The position numbers and the translations under genes are program-made. A stretch of DNA of 64,000 nucleotides from Parapedobacter sp037190485 (GTDB lineage Bacteria > Bacteroidota > Bacteroidia > Sphingobacteriales > Sphingobacteriaceae). Under the pieces are notes generated by a model. The model made no database searches and was not told the DNA's origin. It saw only the letters and a list, made by a program, of their open reading frames with translations. Where the stretch lies: the NCBI GenBank assembly GCA_037190485.1, contig JBBCJB010000030.1, forward strand, positions 1 to 64,000, written 5' to 3'. Below, piece by piece: positions 8,880 through 15,742 of the stretch (position 1 is its first letter; every line of letters begins with the position of its first letter).

Positions 8880-8918
8880 GTCATGTGGGTCGAGCGCAGC
8901 GCCACGGAGAGCTATCCA
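8880..8918. repeat. third repeat remnant upstream of the Rpn gene
   Basis: GTCATGTGGGTCGAGCGCAG followed by CGCCACGGAGAGCTATCC again resembles the GTCAT..CGAGCG..GGA.ATC plan, with mismatches. It lies just before a poly-A stretch and the Rpn promoter. Confidence 0.35.
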
Positions 8919-8938
8919 CGAAAATAAAAAAAAAAAAA

Positions 8939-8969
8939 TTGCTAATTATTTTATTTTTATCTATATTTG
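8939..8969 (+). promoter_or_regulatory. promoter of the Rpn nuclease gene
   Basis: TTG (8939-8941), 20-bp spacer, TATATTTG (8962-8969) matches the Bacteroidota -33/-7 consensus (TTG-N19-TAnnTTTG). Transcription would start near 8975, leaving a leader of about 40 nt before ATG 9016. Confidence 0.65.
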
Positions 8970-9015
8970 AATCATGATTTATTACTAAATATTAAATCAT
9001 GAAAAGACGCGAATT

Positions 9016-9939
9016 ATGGCAAAGAAGTACGATTATTTATGGAAGGGCATCGTAGAGGACCTCTTCGAAGACCTGCTCAGGTTCCTGCACCCGGATGCCG
9101 ATAAGGTATTCGACCTCTCCAAAGGGGTCACGTTCCTGGACGCCGAGCTGGAGCAGCTGTTCCCGCCGGAAGACGATGAATACGCCCCGAAGGCAGTGGA
9201 CAAACTGGTCAAGCTGTTCACGCATGCCGGCGTGGAGGAATGGGCCTTGTTCCACATCGAGGTGCAGGGCCAGTACAGGCGGGATTTCGCGGAACGCATG
9301 CTACGGTATCATATCCGTATTTTCGATAAGCACAACCGCCCCATCACGGCATACGCCATCTTAACCGAAAGCAACAAGAAACCGCGCCCCGACAGTTACG
9401 AGCACTCATTCCTCGGCACCCAATTGATTTACCGGTACAACGTGCTAAAAATCGCCGATCTGGACGACGAGAAGCTCTTTGCCGACGAAAACCCATTTGC
9501 ATTGGCGGTACTGGTGGCCAAGACGGCTTTCGTAGGCAAACGCATCGAAGACCGCCGGGAGCGGGACATCGCGCTGCTCGATGCCAAGCGCAAGCTCATG
9601 CAAGCCATGCTGACGCGCAACATCCCGAAAGACAAGATCAGGTCGCTGATTGTCTTTTTGACTTATTACGTAAATTTTGAATTCAAGGAAAATAATGTTA
9701 TTTTTGAAATGGAGAAAAAACAACTGACAGGAGGCAGTGACACCATGGGTATTGAACAATTGTTGATCGAGACGGAAAAGAAGCGGAGTGAGAAGAAGGG
9801 CGAAGAGAAAAAAAGTTACGATGTCGTTGAAAACCTAATCATGAAGTTAGGGCTATCCGATGAGCAAGCGGCTGACATAGCGGAAGTATCCGTCGACTTC
9901 GTTCGCAATGTGCGTTCGGCACTGCAGAAAAAGAAATAA
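9016..9939 (+). CDS. Rpn-family (YhgA-like) PD-(D/E)XK nuclease / putative transposase
   Basis: 307 residues. The N-terminal half carries the restriction-endonuclease-like core seen in Rpn proteins: an acidic position in VTFLDAELEQLFP and the strand FHIEVQGQYRRDFAERMLRY, where E-x-Q replaces the usual E-x-K. A conserved middle (ITAYAILTE, LIYRYNVLKI) and a lysine-rich C-terminal tail follow (about residues 250-275, KKRSEKKGEEKKS). Family members in E. coli promote RecA-independent recombination (established). The gene is on the opposite strand to its neighbours and splits what is normally an adjacent sigma-fecR pair. It is flanked by palindromic repeat remnants, so insertion is likely. Own promoter and terminator are present. 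Confidence 0.8.
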   Translation: MAKKYDYLWKGIVEDLFEDLLRFLHPDADKVFDLSKGVTFLDAELEQLFPPEDDEYAPKAVDKLVKLFTHAGVEEWALFHIEVQGQYRRDFAERMLRYHIRIFDKHNRPITAYAILTESNKKPRPDSYEHSFLGTQLIYRYNVLKIADLDDEKLFADENPFALAVLVAKTAFVGKRIEDRRERDIALLDAKRKLMQAMLTRNIPKDKIRSLIVFLTYYVNFEFKENNVIFEMEKKQLTGGSDTMGIEQLLIETEKKRSEKKGEEKKSYDVVENLIMKLGLSDEQAADIAEVSVDFVRNVRSALQKKK

Positions 9940-9960
9940 CACCCCTAACAAAATACAGCA

Positions 9961-9987
9961 AGCCACCCCACACCGGGTGGCTTTTTT
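9961..9987 (+). terminator. rho-independent terminator after Rpn gene
   Basis: Stem AGCCACCC / GGGTGGCT (9961-9968, 9975-9982) with a 6-nt loop, followed by a T run. It lies 21 bp after the Rpn stop codon and between convergent genes. Confidence 0.85.
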
Positions 9988-10009
9988 CGTATCATACCTT
10001 CGATTAACA

Positions 10010-10582
10010 TTACACCAACAACAACGAAAAAATCGCTTCCATGCGTTTGCGGATGCGGTGGAGGGCGCCGTTGATGTGTGATTTGACGGTGGAGGGCGTG
10101 ATGGACAGCCGCCTGGCGATTTCCTGGTGGGAAAGGTCTTCATTGCGGCTCAGTTCGTAAACCTGCCGCATGCGCTCGGGCATGTGCGCCACCTCGTCGC
10201 TGACGAGCTGCTGGAGCTCGCGCTCGTAGACGGCCGCATCCAGCGTGGGCGTGGTCGCCTCGGCCCAGTGTGCCAGCCCCGCCAGCAGATCGGTGCGCTT
10301 CCGGCCCTCGGCGATGCGGTCGATGACGCCGTTGCGCATCATCCGGTAGAGGTAGCCCGACACGCTCTTGACGCCGCCCAGCCCGGCCCGCCGGTCCCAG
10401 AGCGCGATGAAGGCCTCCTGCAGCACGTCGCGGGCGTCTTCGCTGTCGCGCAGCAGCCGCTCGGCCATCAGGAACAGCGGCGGCCAGTACCGGCCGTACA
10501 GCTCGGCGAACGCGCGCTCCTCGCCCGCAGCCAGCCGCTGCGCCAGCGCATCGTCCGATAAGTCGCGGTATGCCGTTTCCAT
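10010..10582 (-). CDS. ECF RNA polymerase sigma-70 factor (FecI-like)
   Basis: 190 residues from ATG 10582, which has GGAG about 10 nt upstream; a longer frame to 10654 lacks such a site. Region 2: DDALAQRLAAGEERAFAELY, DARDVLQEAFIALWDRR. Region 4 with helix-turn-helix: MPERMRQVYELSRNEDLSHQ then EIARRLSITPSTVKSHINGA. This is the family-1 expansion group of sigma factors that Bacteroidota pair with FecR and STN-SusC. The FecR partner lies beyond the inserted Rpn gene. It presumably activates the susCD locus when freed by FecR. Confidence 0.9.
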   Translation of the reverse strand: METAYRDLSDDALAQRLAAGEERAFAELYGRYWPPLFLMAERLLRDSEDARDVLQEAFIALWDRRAGLGGVKSVSGYLYRMMRNGVIDRIAEGRKRTDLLAGLAHWAEATTPTLDAAVYERELQQLVSDEVAHMPERMRQVYELSRNEDLSHQEIARRLSITPSTVKSHINGALHRIRKRMEAIFSLLLV

Positions 10583-10682
10583 GCCTTGAACTCCGTTATC
10601 GGGTTGGTTAGTGCCCGTTGACACAAATGTCGTCAATTCCTGCTGAATATCCATCCGACCTGGGCGTTAATTTGTTGAAAGA

Positions 10683-10709
10683 TCAGCCGTTGTAAGGGAC
10701 AACGGCTGA
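10683..10709. other. perfect 11-bp hairpin in divergent intergenic region
   Basis: TCAGCCGTTGT (10683-10693) and ACAACGGCTGA (10699-10709) are exact complements with loop AAGGG. No gene ends here; it lies about 100 bp upstream of the sigma start, in 333 bp of otherwise AT-rich DNA between the sigma and XRE genes. It could be an operator or a leader hairpin of the sigma mRNA. Confidence 0.5.
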
Positions 10710-10891
10710 CTTTAAATTTAATCATCAGCAAATCACTACTTTTAAATAAATATCGACTTAAATTCGCTAATGAAAAAACAATTTCAAATTTACAATAATT
10801 AGTCATTTAATATCTACTTTTAGATTAAAAGAATTTATTTTTAAATCAAAACAAACTAATAATCACTGATTATCAGTATTTTAAGTATATC

Positions 10892-10899
10892 TATATTTG
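10892..10899 (+). promoter_or_regulatory. -7 element of the XRE regulator gene
   Basis: TATATTTG matches TAnnTTTG and ends 16 bp before ATG 10916, giving a very short leader. No good -33 TTG is seen. The rest of 10710-10890 is AT-rich with no gene. Confidence 0.5.
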
Positions 10900-10915
10900 C
10901 ATAAAAGCATTGTAG

Positions 10916-11233
10916 ATGTCTACAAAAAGGTTAAATCGACTCAGTATCGTCTTGGACGAAATGGGATGCACGCAAAAGACGTTGGCATCCTATTTACAGA
11001 TGGACCACAATACCATTTCACGTTGGTGTCGGAATGTCAACCAACCCAGCATGGAACAATTGTTTGCGATCGCCGAGTTTTTCCGGATTGACAACCGTCG
11101 ACTGCTTGAACCGACCCAATGGGATGCGTCCGGCCCAACGCCTTACGAACTATTCAAGGCCCAGCTCGAGCAGACCCGAACCGACCGCCGCAAGCTCCCC
11201 AAGAAGAAAACCGCCCGCGGCCGGAAGCGCTAA
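10916..11233 (+). CDS. XRE (Cro/CI)-type DNA-binding regulator
   Basis: 105 residues. A helix-turn-helix of the Cro/CI type occupies about residues 5-60 (RLSIVLDEMGCTQKTLASYL, DHNTISRWCRNVNQPSMEQL, IAEFFRI). The C-terminal 40 residues are basic (RTDRRKLPKKKTARGRKR). Short, single-domain and with its own promoter, it is probably a local transcription regulator; the target is unknown. Its end overlaps the end of the convergent TetR gene by 4 bp. Confidence 0.8.
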   Translation: MSTKRLNRLSIVLDEMGCTQKTLASYLQMDHNTISRWCRNVNQPSMEQLFAIAEFFRIDNRRLLEPTQWDASGPTPYELFKAQLEQTRTDRRKLPKKKTARGRKR

Positions 11234-11910
11234 CCATCCCCCTCCCGTTCCGTACCGGGCGGCAACTGCCCGTAAGCCCATTGCATGAGCCGGTCGATGC
11301 ACCGGTCGATCCGCCCGCGCGTCTCGGGCGCCAGGAAATCGATGCCGCAGGCCGACGGATGGAAGGCGTGCGCCCGCACGATGGCCGTCTCCAGCCCGAA
11401 CAGCAGCAGCGCCGAGATGAGCCGCAGGTCGATGTCGGCATCGCGGAAGAGCACGTCGGTGACGGCGAAGAACTCCTCGCCGAGGCGGTCGCGCGCCTCG
11501 ATGAGCTCCACCAGCCACGGGTCGCGCCCGCGCAGCTCGAGCAGGATCAGCTCGCGGAAGGCGGGATCGGTGTACAGCCGGTAGGCCATGCGCTTGAAGA
11601 GGATCGACGAGAACTCGCGGTAGCCATCGCCGGCGTGCAGTTCCTTCAGCCGGTCCAGGCTGGGCACCAGCGACAGCCAGAAGTCGTGCCGTTCCAGGCT
11701 GGCCAGGATGAGGTCGGTGCGGGTGGCGAAATGGTGGTACACCGCCCGCGTGGAAATCCCCGCGTCGCGGGCCACGGCCCGCACCGTGAAGGCGGCGAAG
11801 CCGACGGCCTTCAGGTGCTGGAAGGCCGCATCCAGGATGGTTTCCTGCCGGGCCAGGCCTTTCTTGTTGGTCTTGGGGAGGCCTTCGCCCCGCCCCTTCT
11901 TTTCATTCAT
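11230..11910 (-). CDS. TetR/AcrR-family transcriptional regulator
   Basis: 226 residues from ATG 11910. The N-terminal helix-turn-helix reads QETILDAAFQHLKAVGFAAF then TVRAVARDAGISTRAVYHHF, the standard TetR pattern; the rest is a helical ligand-binding and dimerisation domain. The frame stays open upstream to 12279, but the extra part has no family similarity and no ribosome binding site. No exporter or enzyme gene is adjacent, so the controlled gene is not obvious. Confidence 0.85.
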   Translation of the reverse strand: MNEKKGRGEGLPKTNKKGLARQETILDAAFQHLKAVGFAAFTVRAVARDAGISTRAVYHHFATRTDLILASLERHDFWLSLVPSLDRLKELHAGDGYREFSSILFKRMAYRLYTDPAFRELILLELRGRDPWLVELIEARDRLGEEFFAVTDVLFRDADIDLRLISALLLFGLETAIVRAHAFHPSACGIDFLAPETRGRIDRCIDRLMQWAYGQLPPGTEREGDG

Positions 11911-12140
11911 GTCCGTCGTGGTTTGATGCGCACGGGCGGCAAGGACGGGAATCTGGCCGGGAGGGGACGGCAGGCAACGCCGGGCGTCGCCACCCGGCAC
12001 CGACACGGTTCGCAGCGGCCAGATTCCCTTACTATCCAACCCACGCGACGTGGTCAATATCGTCTCAAAACGGGGTAAAGCTAGCGATTCCAATCGGGAA
12101 TCACGCGATATTTCCGGCATAATGCACTGGAAATAAGCGG

Positions 12141-12173
12141 TTGTTTCACACCCGAAGCCCAACCGTGAAACAA
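12141..12173. promoter_or_regulatory. 9-bp inverted repeat TTGTTTCAC / GTGAAACAA
   Basis: Arms at 12141-12149 and 12165-12173 are exact complements around 15 bp. The site is about 230 bp upstream of the TetR gene and next to the terminator of the small-protein operon. TetR operators are often palindromes of this size, so it is a candidate operator. Between 11911 and 12140 no gene is supported. Confidence 0.35.
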
Positions 12174-12208
12174 AAAAGGCGGCGGAGCGGGTCGCCCCGC
12201 TCCGCCGC
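12172..12208 (-). terminator. strong terminator of the FN3/membrane-protein operon
   Basis: Thirteen-bp perfect GC stem GCGGCGGAGCGGG (12179-12191) / CCCGCTCCGCCGC (12196-12208), loop of 4, followed on the minus strand by six T (12172-12177). It lies just after the small gene 12216-12416. Confidence 0.9.
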
Positions 12209-12215
12209 GCACGCC

Positions 12216-12416
12216 CTACAGCACGTCCCCGATACCCACGTCCACCCCCTTGCCCCTGATCACCAGCTTGAGCCGGCACTTGCAGCAGGGCTTGCCCATG
12301 CGCACCACCCGGAAGGTGATGCCGTTGTACAGGAAGAGCGGATGGCTCCTCACTACGCGCAGCGTGGCCTTGCCCCGCGCGCGGATCCGTTGATGTTTGG
12401 TATGCAGGTTATTCAT
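12216..12416 (-). CDS. small basic protein of unknown function
   Basis: 66 residues, beginning MNNLHTKHQRIRARGKATLR and rich in Arg/Lys, with a CCKC cysteine cluster near the middle. I recognise no family. It starts a few bases after the FN3 gene's stop codon and is followed directly by a strong terminator, so it is most likely the last gene of a three-gene transcript. Coding status rests on this context. Confidence 0.55.
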   Translation of the reverse strand: MNNLHTKHQRIRARGKATLRVVRSHPLFLYNGITFRVVRMGKPCCKCRLKLVIRGKGVDVGIGDVL

Positions 12417-12422
12417 AGTCCG

Positions 12423-13058
12423 TCAATCGGTCGACGCCGACACCGGGTCCGACCAGTCGCCCGCGCCGTAGCCGTTGCGGGCGCGCACGCGGATCCAGTA
12501 GGTGACCACGCTGGCCAGCCCGCTGATGAGCGTGCCGCGGGTCTTGGTGGTGTCGTACACCGTGTTGCCCCAGATGACCTCGCCGTTCTCGTCCTTCAGG
12601 TGGCCGATCTGGTACTCGTAGAGCCACCGCCACTTCACCGGGGCGATGTCCAGCTTGAGCTGCCCCTTCTGGTTGCCCTTGCGGGCGCGCACCCACAGCG
12701 GCACCAGCGGCACGTCATTGGGCGTGGGCTGCTGCACCAACTGGAAGCCCGAGCTCACCAGCTTGTGCTCGTCGCCGTTGGCCGTGAAGTTGACGTGCGA
12801 CGACAGCCTTTTCATGGCCTGCAGCAGCACGAGCTTGGCGATGTCCTTCGCCGTGCGGTCGAACTTGCCACCGGTCTCCACGGCGGCCTCGTGCTTGGTC
12901 CGGTAGTCGTTCACGGCATCGGCATAATCCGCCATGTCCGGATCCGGATCCGGGAAATTCGCGTTGCCGGTCATGTCGGTCAACGTCTTCCCTGCCATGG
13001 TTGCCAAACTGGCCTCCGGCAGGCGCGAGTAATCTGTCTTTACCCTTGCTGTTCGCAT
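12423..13058 (-). CDS. fibronectin type III domain-containing protein
   Basis: 211 residues from ATG 13058. The N-terminal half is helical (LTDMTGNANFPDPDPDMADY, then a segment ending KDIAKLVLLQAMKRLSSHVN), as in a common Bacteroidota family whose members begin with a 'M(T)GNxxFPxPxP' helix pair. The C-terminal half is an FN3-type beta-sandwich (KWRWLYEYQIGHLKDENGEV, GLASVVTYWIRVRARNGYG, GDWSDPVSA). No signal peptide is visible. Function unknown; it may be structural or appendage-related. Confidence 0.75.
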   Translation of the reverse strand: MRTARVKTDYSRLPEASLATMAGKTLTDMTGNANFPDPDPDMADYADAVNDYRTKHEAAVETGGKFDRTAKDIAKLVLLQAMKRLSSHVNFTANGDEHKLVSSGFQLVQQPTPNDVPLVPLWVRARKGNQKGQLKLDIAPVKWRWLYEYQIGHLKDENGEVIWGNTVYDTTKTRGTLISGLASVVTYWIRVRARNGYGAGDWSDPVSASTD

Positions 13059-13068
13059 GTTTTTCCAT

Positions 13069-13482
13069 TCAATGGACGCCCGCCACCAGGAACGCCACGA
13101 CCGTCCACAACACCGCCCCGAAATAGGCCAGGTACAGGCAGCCGTAGGCCAGGGCGCGCCGTTCGGGCGGCAACCGCTCCAGCGACTCGATGAGCGGCTT
13201 GTACAGGCCCGCGGCCGCACGCTGGGCCACCGTGACCGCCAGCAGGGCCAGCGGCAGCAGCCGGAGCAGCCCGGCATCGGGCACCGCCGTGCCGGGATCC
13301 AGTTCCTCGAGCACCGGCCCGCCGGCCAGGAACAGGCCCAGGTAGGCCGCCGGAGCGGTGTAAGGCGATAGGCGGCGCCAGCCGCCCCGTCGTTGCGTCG
13401 ACTGTGCCCGGTCCGCAGACCGGTGGCCCAGCGACGTTTCCTGCACCCGCCTGGCGGGTGCTTTCGTTGTCAAAACGCGCAT
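13069..13482 (-). CDS. small membrane protein of unknown function
   Basis: 137 residues from ATG 13482. A basic, low-complexity N terminus is followed by about three hydrophobic segments (YLGLFLAGGPVLEEL; LLRLLPLALLAVTVA; YGCLYLAYFGAVLWTVVAFL). No family recognised. It is the first gene of the unit with the FN3 protein (10 bp gap) and has a good promoter 95 bp upstream. Confidence 0.55.
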   Translation of the reverse strand: MRVLTTKAPARRVQETSLGHRSADRAQSTQRRGGWRRLSPYTAPAAYLGLFLAGGPVLEELDPGTAVPDAGLLRLLPLALLAVTVAQRAAAGLYKPLIESLERLPPERRALAYGCLYLAYFGAVLWTVVAFLVAGVH

Positions 13483-13576
13483 GTTCGTCAAAAAAGACCG
13501 GGATCTAAATCCAGGTGTCCGGCGTTTCCCGTCGAGCGGGCGACGCCGTTAATCGGTTACCATTAGTTTCTTGGGT

Positions 13577-13608
13577 CAAAGGTACCGCCGCACGGAACCG
13601 GAATGCAA
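13577..13608 (-). promoter_or_regulatory. promoter of the membrane/FN3/small-protein operon
   Basis: On the minus strand TTG (13606-13608), 21-bp spacer, TACCTTTG (13577-13584). It points towards the gene starting at 13482. Confidence 0.6.
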
Positions 13609-14200
13609 GGGAAAAATCCGGGCGACGCGCCCAAATAAACACAAACAACTGGTTTTCAACCAAAAGGACTTCGCTTTTTTTTCCGCCGCGCCCGGGCGGA
13701 TGCGGCGCGTACCCGCCGGTCTTTCACGGATTCCCCACGCGCGTGAAAGGAAACGGCCCCCAGGGGCATACACCCGCCTTCGGGAGGCAGCCACCGGGCG
13801 GCGGTCGGCAGAGGCCGGCCCCGCCGGTGCATCGGCCTTGGCCCACGGGCGGCGATCCCGCCGGGCGAACGCGCATCGAAACGCCACGAAAGCGGTCGCA
13901 CCGGCCGTACCGGCGCACGATCGCACGGTCCCGGCAATTGCCCTGGCCCGCCGAAGGGCTGCGCACCGGGGTTTGGGTTACGCTTGGCCGCGCAGGGATG
14001 CCGCCAGCGGCGAACGGGTGGATGGATGGCCGACGATTCGGCCGGCCGGATCCCGCCAGGCGATCGCCGGCTGGCCGGCGGCATACGCCGATGCGGTGCC
14101 CGCTGCCGCTTTCGGGGTTAACGGCATGGCATCCGGCGCCAAGGCGCGTACGTTGCGGCAAACCGCGACGGCCTCCCCATCAACTGGGTTTGGCCGGGCA
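13609..14200. other. GC-rich region without a supportable gene
   Basis: About 590 bp, up to 75-80% GC in places. Long open frames run through it in several phases on both strands, as expected from GC-rich DNA, but their products are Arg/Pro/Gly-rich and match nothing I know. No repeat, tRNA or clear hairpin series was seen. It marks the left boundary of the lower-GC island. Confidence 0.5.
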
Positions 14201-14650
14201 TCAATAGTCTGCCGGATAGGGCACGCGCCCCCGACCCGCGGTCTCCAGGTACAATTGGATCTGGTTGACGCATTTCTGCAGGTCCTTGCGCACGTCCTCC
14301 CCCCAGAAACGGAACACCGTGTAGCCCATGGCGATCAGCGCGGCATTGTTTTGCCGGTCTCGCTGGATGTTGCGCTCGATCTTGGCGATCCAGAAGTCGC
14401 GGTTGTTCCGAAGGATGCCCTTGGTCTTTTCCCATTGGTGGCCGTGCCAGAACTCGCCGTCCACGAAAATGGCCAATCGCCCCTTCCCGATGAAGATATC
14501 GGGTCGGCCGGGAAGCGCCTTCGCATGGATCCGGTAACGGATACCCCTTGCCCACAGCGCCTTGCGGAGCAACAGCTCGGGCTTGGTGTTCTTGGCCCGG
14601 ATACGGCTCATGATGTACGAGCGCTGCGGCGATGTGGGGAGGCGGTGCAT
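14201..14650 (-). CDS. vsr: very short patch repair (Vsr) DNA mismatch endonuclease
   Basis: 149 residues, normal length for Vsr. Signature blocks: SPQRSYIMSRIRAKNTKPEL, RYRIHAKALPGRPDIFIGKG, AIFVDGEFWHGHQW. The metal-binding Asp of GRPDI and the catalytic FWHGH histidines are present. Vsr nicks 5' of T in T:G mismatches that arise when 5-methylcytosine deaminates. It normally travels with a Dcm-type cytosine methyltransferase, but none is in this window. It lies 69 bp downstream of the nucleotide-enzyme block on the same strand and may be co-transcribed. Confidence 0.9.
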   Translation of the reverse strand: MHRLPTSPQRSYIMSRIRAKNTKPELLLRKALWARGIRYRIHAKALPGRPDIFIGKGRLAIFVDGEFWHGHQWEKTKGILRNNRDFWIAKIERNIQRDRQNNAALIAMGYTVFRFWGEDVRKDLQKCVNQIQLYLETAGRGRVPYPADY

Positions 14651-14719
14651 GGGGCAATATTACGCAAAAAAACACGTATGGGTTTCGGGTCTTGGCAAGA
14701 AATCAAACTGAAGTGCGAA

Positions 14720-15733
14720 TTAAAAGAAATTCTGTAGTTGCTCGTTTATCGTTTTGGAACCACTGAGCTTCAAATCCTCATACCTAAACAGGTATTTCTT
14801 CATGCGTTCCGGCAGATCGCTTCGACCGAGTTTCGCTAGAACGAAATACCTACCGATGATTTCGCTGACCCTAGACAATGGAACACCCGAAGCGTCGGCA
14901 AGCGCGGGTATCGCTTGGAGATAAGCCCTCAATATCTTTCCCCTCGAGTTTGAAGACGGTTTCAACCCTTCGCTCAATAAATGGCAAGATACCGTTAACG
15001 CGTCAGCGAGCTTGATGGAAACCGTCGACTCGATGGTCATTATGTCTGCTATCACACTGGACTTTAGCGGATGGGAAATATTCATTGCACGACTGATCAA
15101 CGTGCTCACACCTAAACCGATATCGATAAACGCCGGTACCCCGTTATGTTCTACGACGACAAGGTTACCAACATCCAAGACTTCGCCATTGGTTTGACGT
15201 ATCCCAAAGTTGTAATTACGGCCCAGGAAACAGGGCATGCCGTACACATGGCGGTAATAGGTTTCCGGAAACTGGTTTTTTTCAACCGCGGTATCCATTT
15301 CATCGTTCGCCAAGATGGCAACCAAGTCGGCATCTTCGGCATTTACCCTGAAAACAAGGCGTTCTGGCGATATAAAGGCCCTATGAACCAAGAAATCCTT
15401 TATGAAACGGTGCATTGACGCACCTTGGTCGGGCGGAGCGATAAGTCCCAACGCCACAAAATAGGAACCCCACTGCGGCAGCACGTTTTCGTCAAACAGG
15501 TATTTGAGATTCCTTGTACGCAAACAGGGTTGTACGACAAACTTAGCGGGAAATAGACAGCTCGATGCGAAAATATCCTGTTTGAATACGCTGATTGACG
15601 AGCCGACAAAGAGTGTGCTGGCATCAATCCCCGAGGTAAGGCTCACCCTCGGAGTCGAGATAAATCCAGCAGCACGGCAATCCGTCACGAAAGCGTCTGT
15701 GAGCGCATTCCCTATATCCTTGAACTTTTTCAT
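14720..15733 (-). CDS. stand-alone alanyl-tRNA-synthetase-like catalytic-domain protein
   Basis: 337 residues that follow the AlaRS core in order. Residues 8-52 parallel the N terminus up to motif 1 (DASTLFVGSSISVFKQ against NDPTLLFTNAGMNQFK of E. coli AlaRS). QPCLR (69-72) matches SQRCVR of motif 2. DVGNLVVVEH (187-196) matches EIWNIVFMQF. FIDIGLGVS (202-210) sits at motif 3 (SVDTGMGLER). LLSEGLKPSSNSRGKILRA (252-270) matches LIADGVMPSNENRGYVLRR. The tRNA-editing and C-Ala domains are missing. The motif 3 arginine (GLER) is replaced (GVST), so ATP use may be altered. It ends a seven-gene block with nucleotide enzymes, 9 bp after the phosphoesterase. I infer amino-acid activation for a small molecule rather than tRNA charging. 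Confidence 0.75.
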   Translation of the reverse strand: MKKFKDIGNALTDAFVTDCRAAGFISTPRVSLTSGIDASTLFVGSSISVFKQDIFASSCLFPAKFVVQPCLRTRNLKYLFDENVLPQWGSYFVALGLIAPPDQGASMHRFIKDFLVHRAFISPERLVFRVNAEDADLVAILANDEMDTAVEKNQFPETYYRHVYGMPCFLGRNYNFGIRQTNGEVLDVGNLVVVEHNGVPAFIDIGLGVSTLISRAMNISHPLKSSVIADIMTIESTVSIKLADALTVSCHLLSEGLKPSSNSRGKILRAYLQAIPALADASGVPLSRVSEIIGRYFVLAKLGRSDLPERMKKYLFRYEDLKLSGSKTINEQLQNFF

Positions 15734-15742
15734 CGATAGTGA

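Noticed and set aside
7553..8918. Repeats near fecR as a CRISPR array
   Set aside because: The elements are few, differ from one another, are irregularly spaced and lie partly in coding frame; no cas gene is present.
9016..9939. Rpn gene as part of a complete insertion sequence
   Set aside because: No terminal inverted repeats or target-site duplication could be found at its ends; only dispersed repeat remnants flank it.
13571..14737. 388-codon plus-strand frame over the GC-rich region and vsr
   Set aside because: It overlaps vsr in antisense and has no recognisable domain or ribosome binding site; long frames occur in all phases here because of GC bias.
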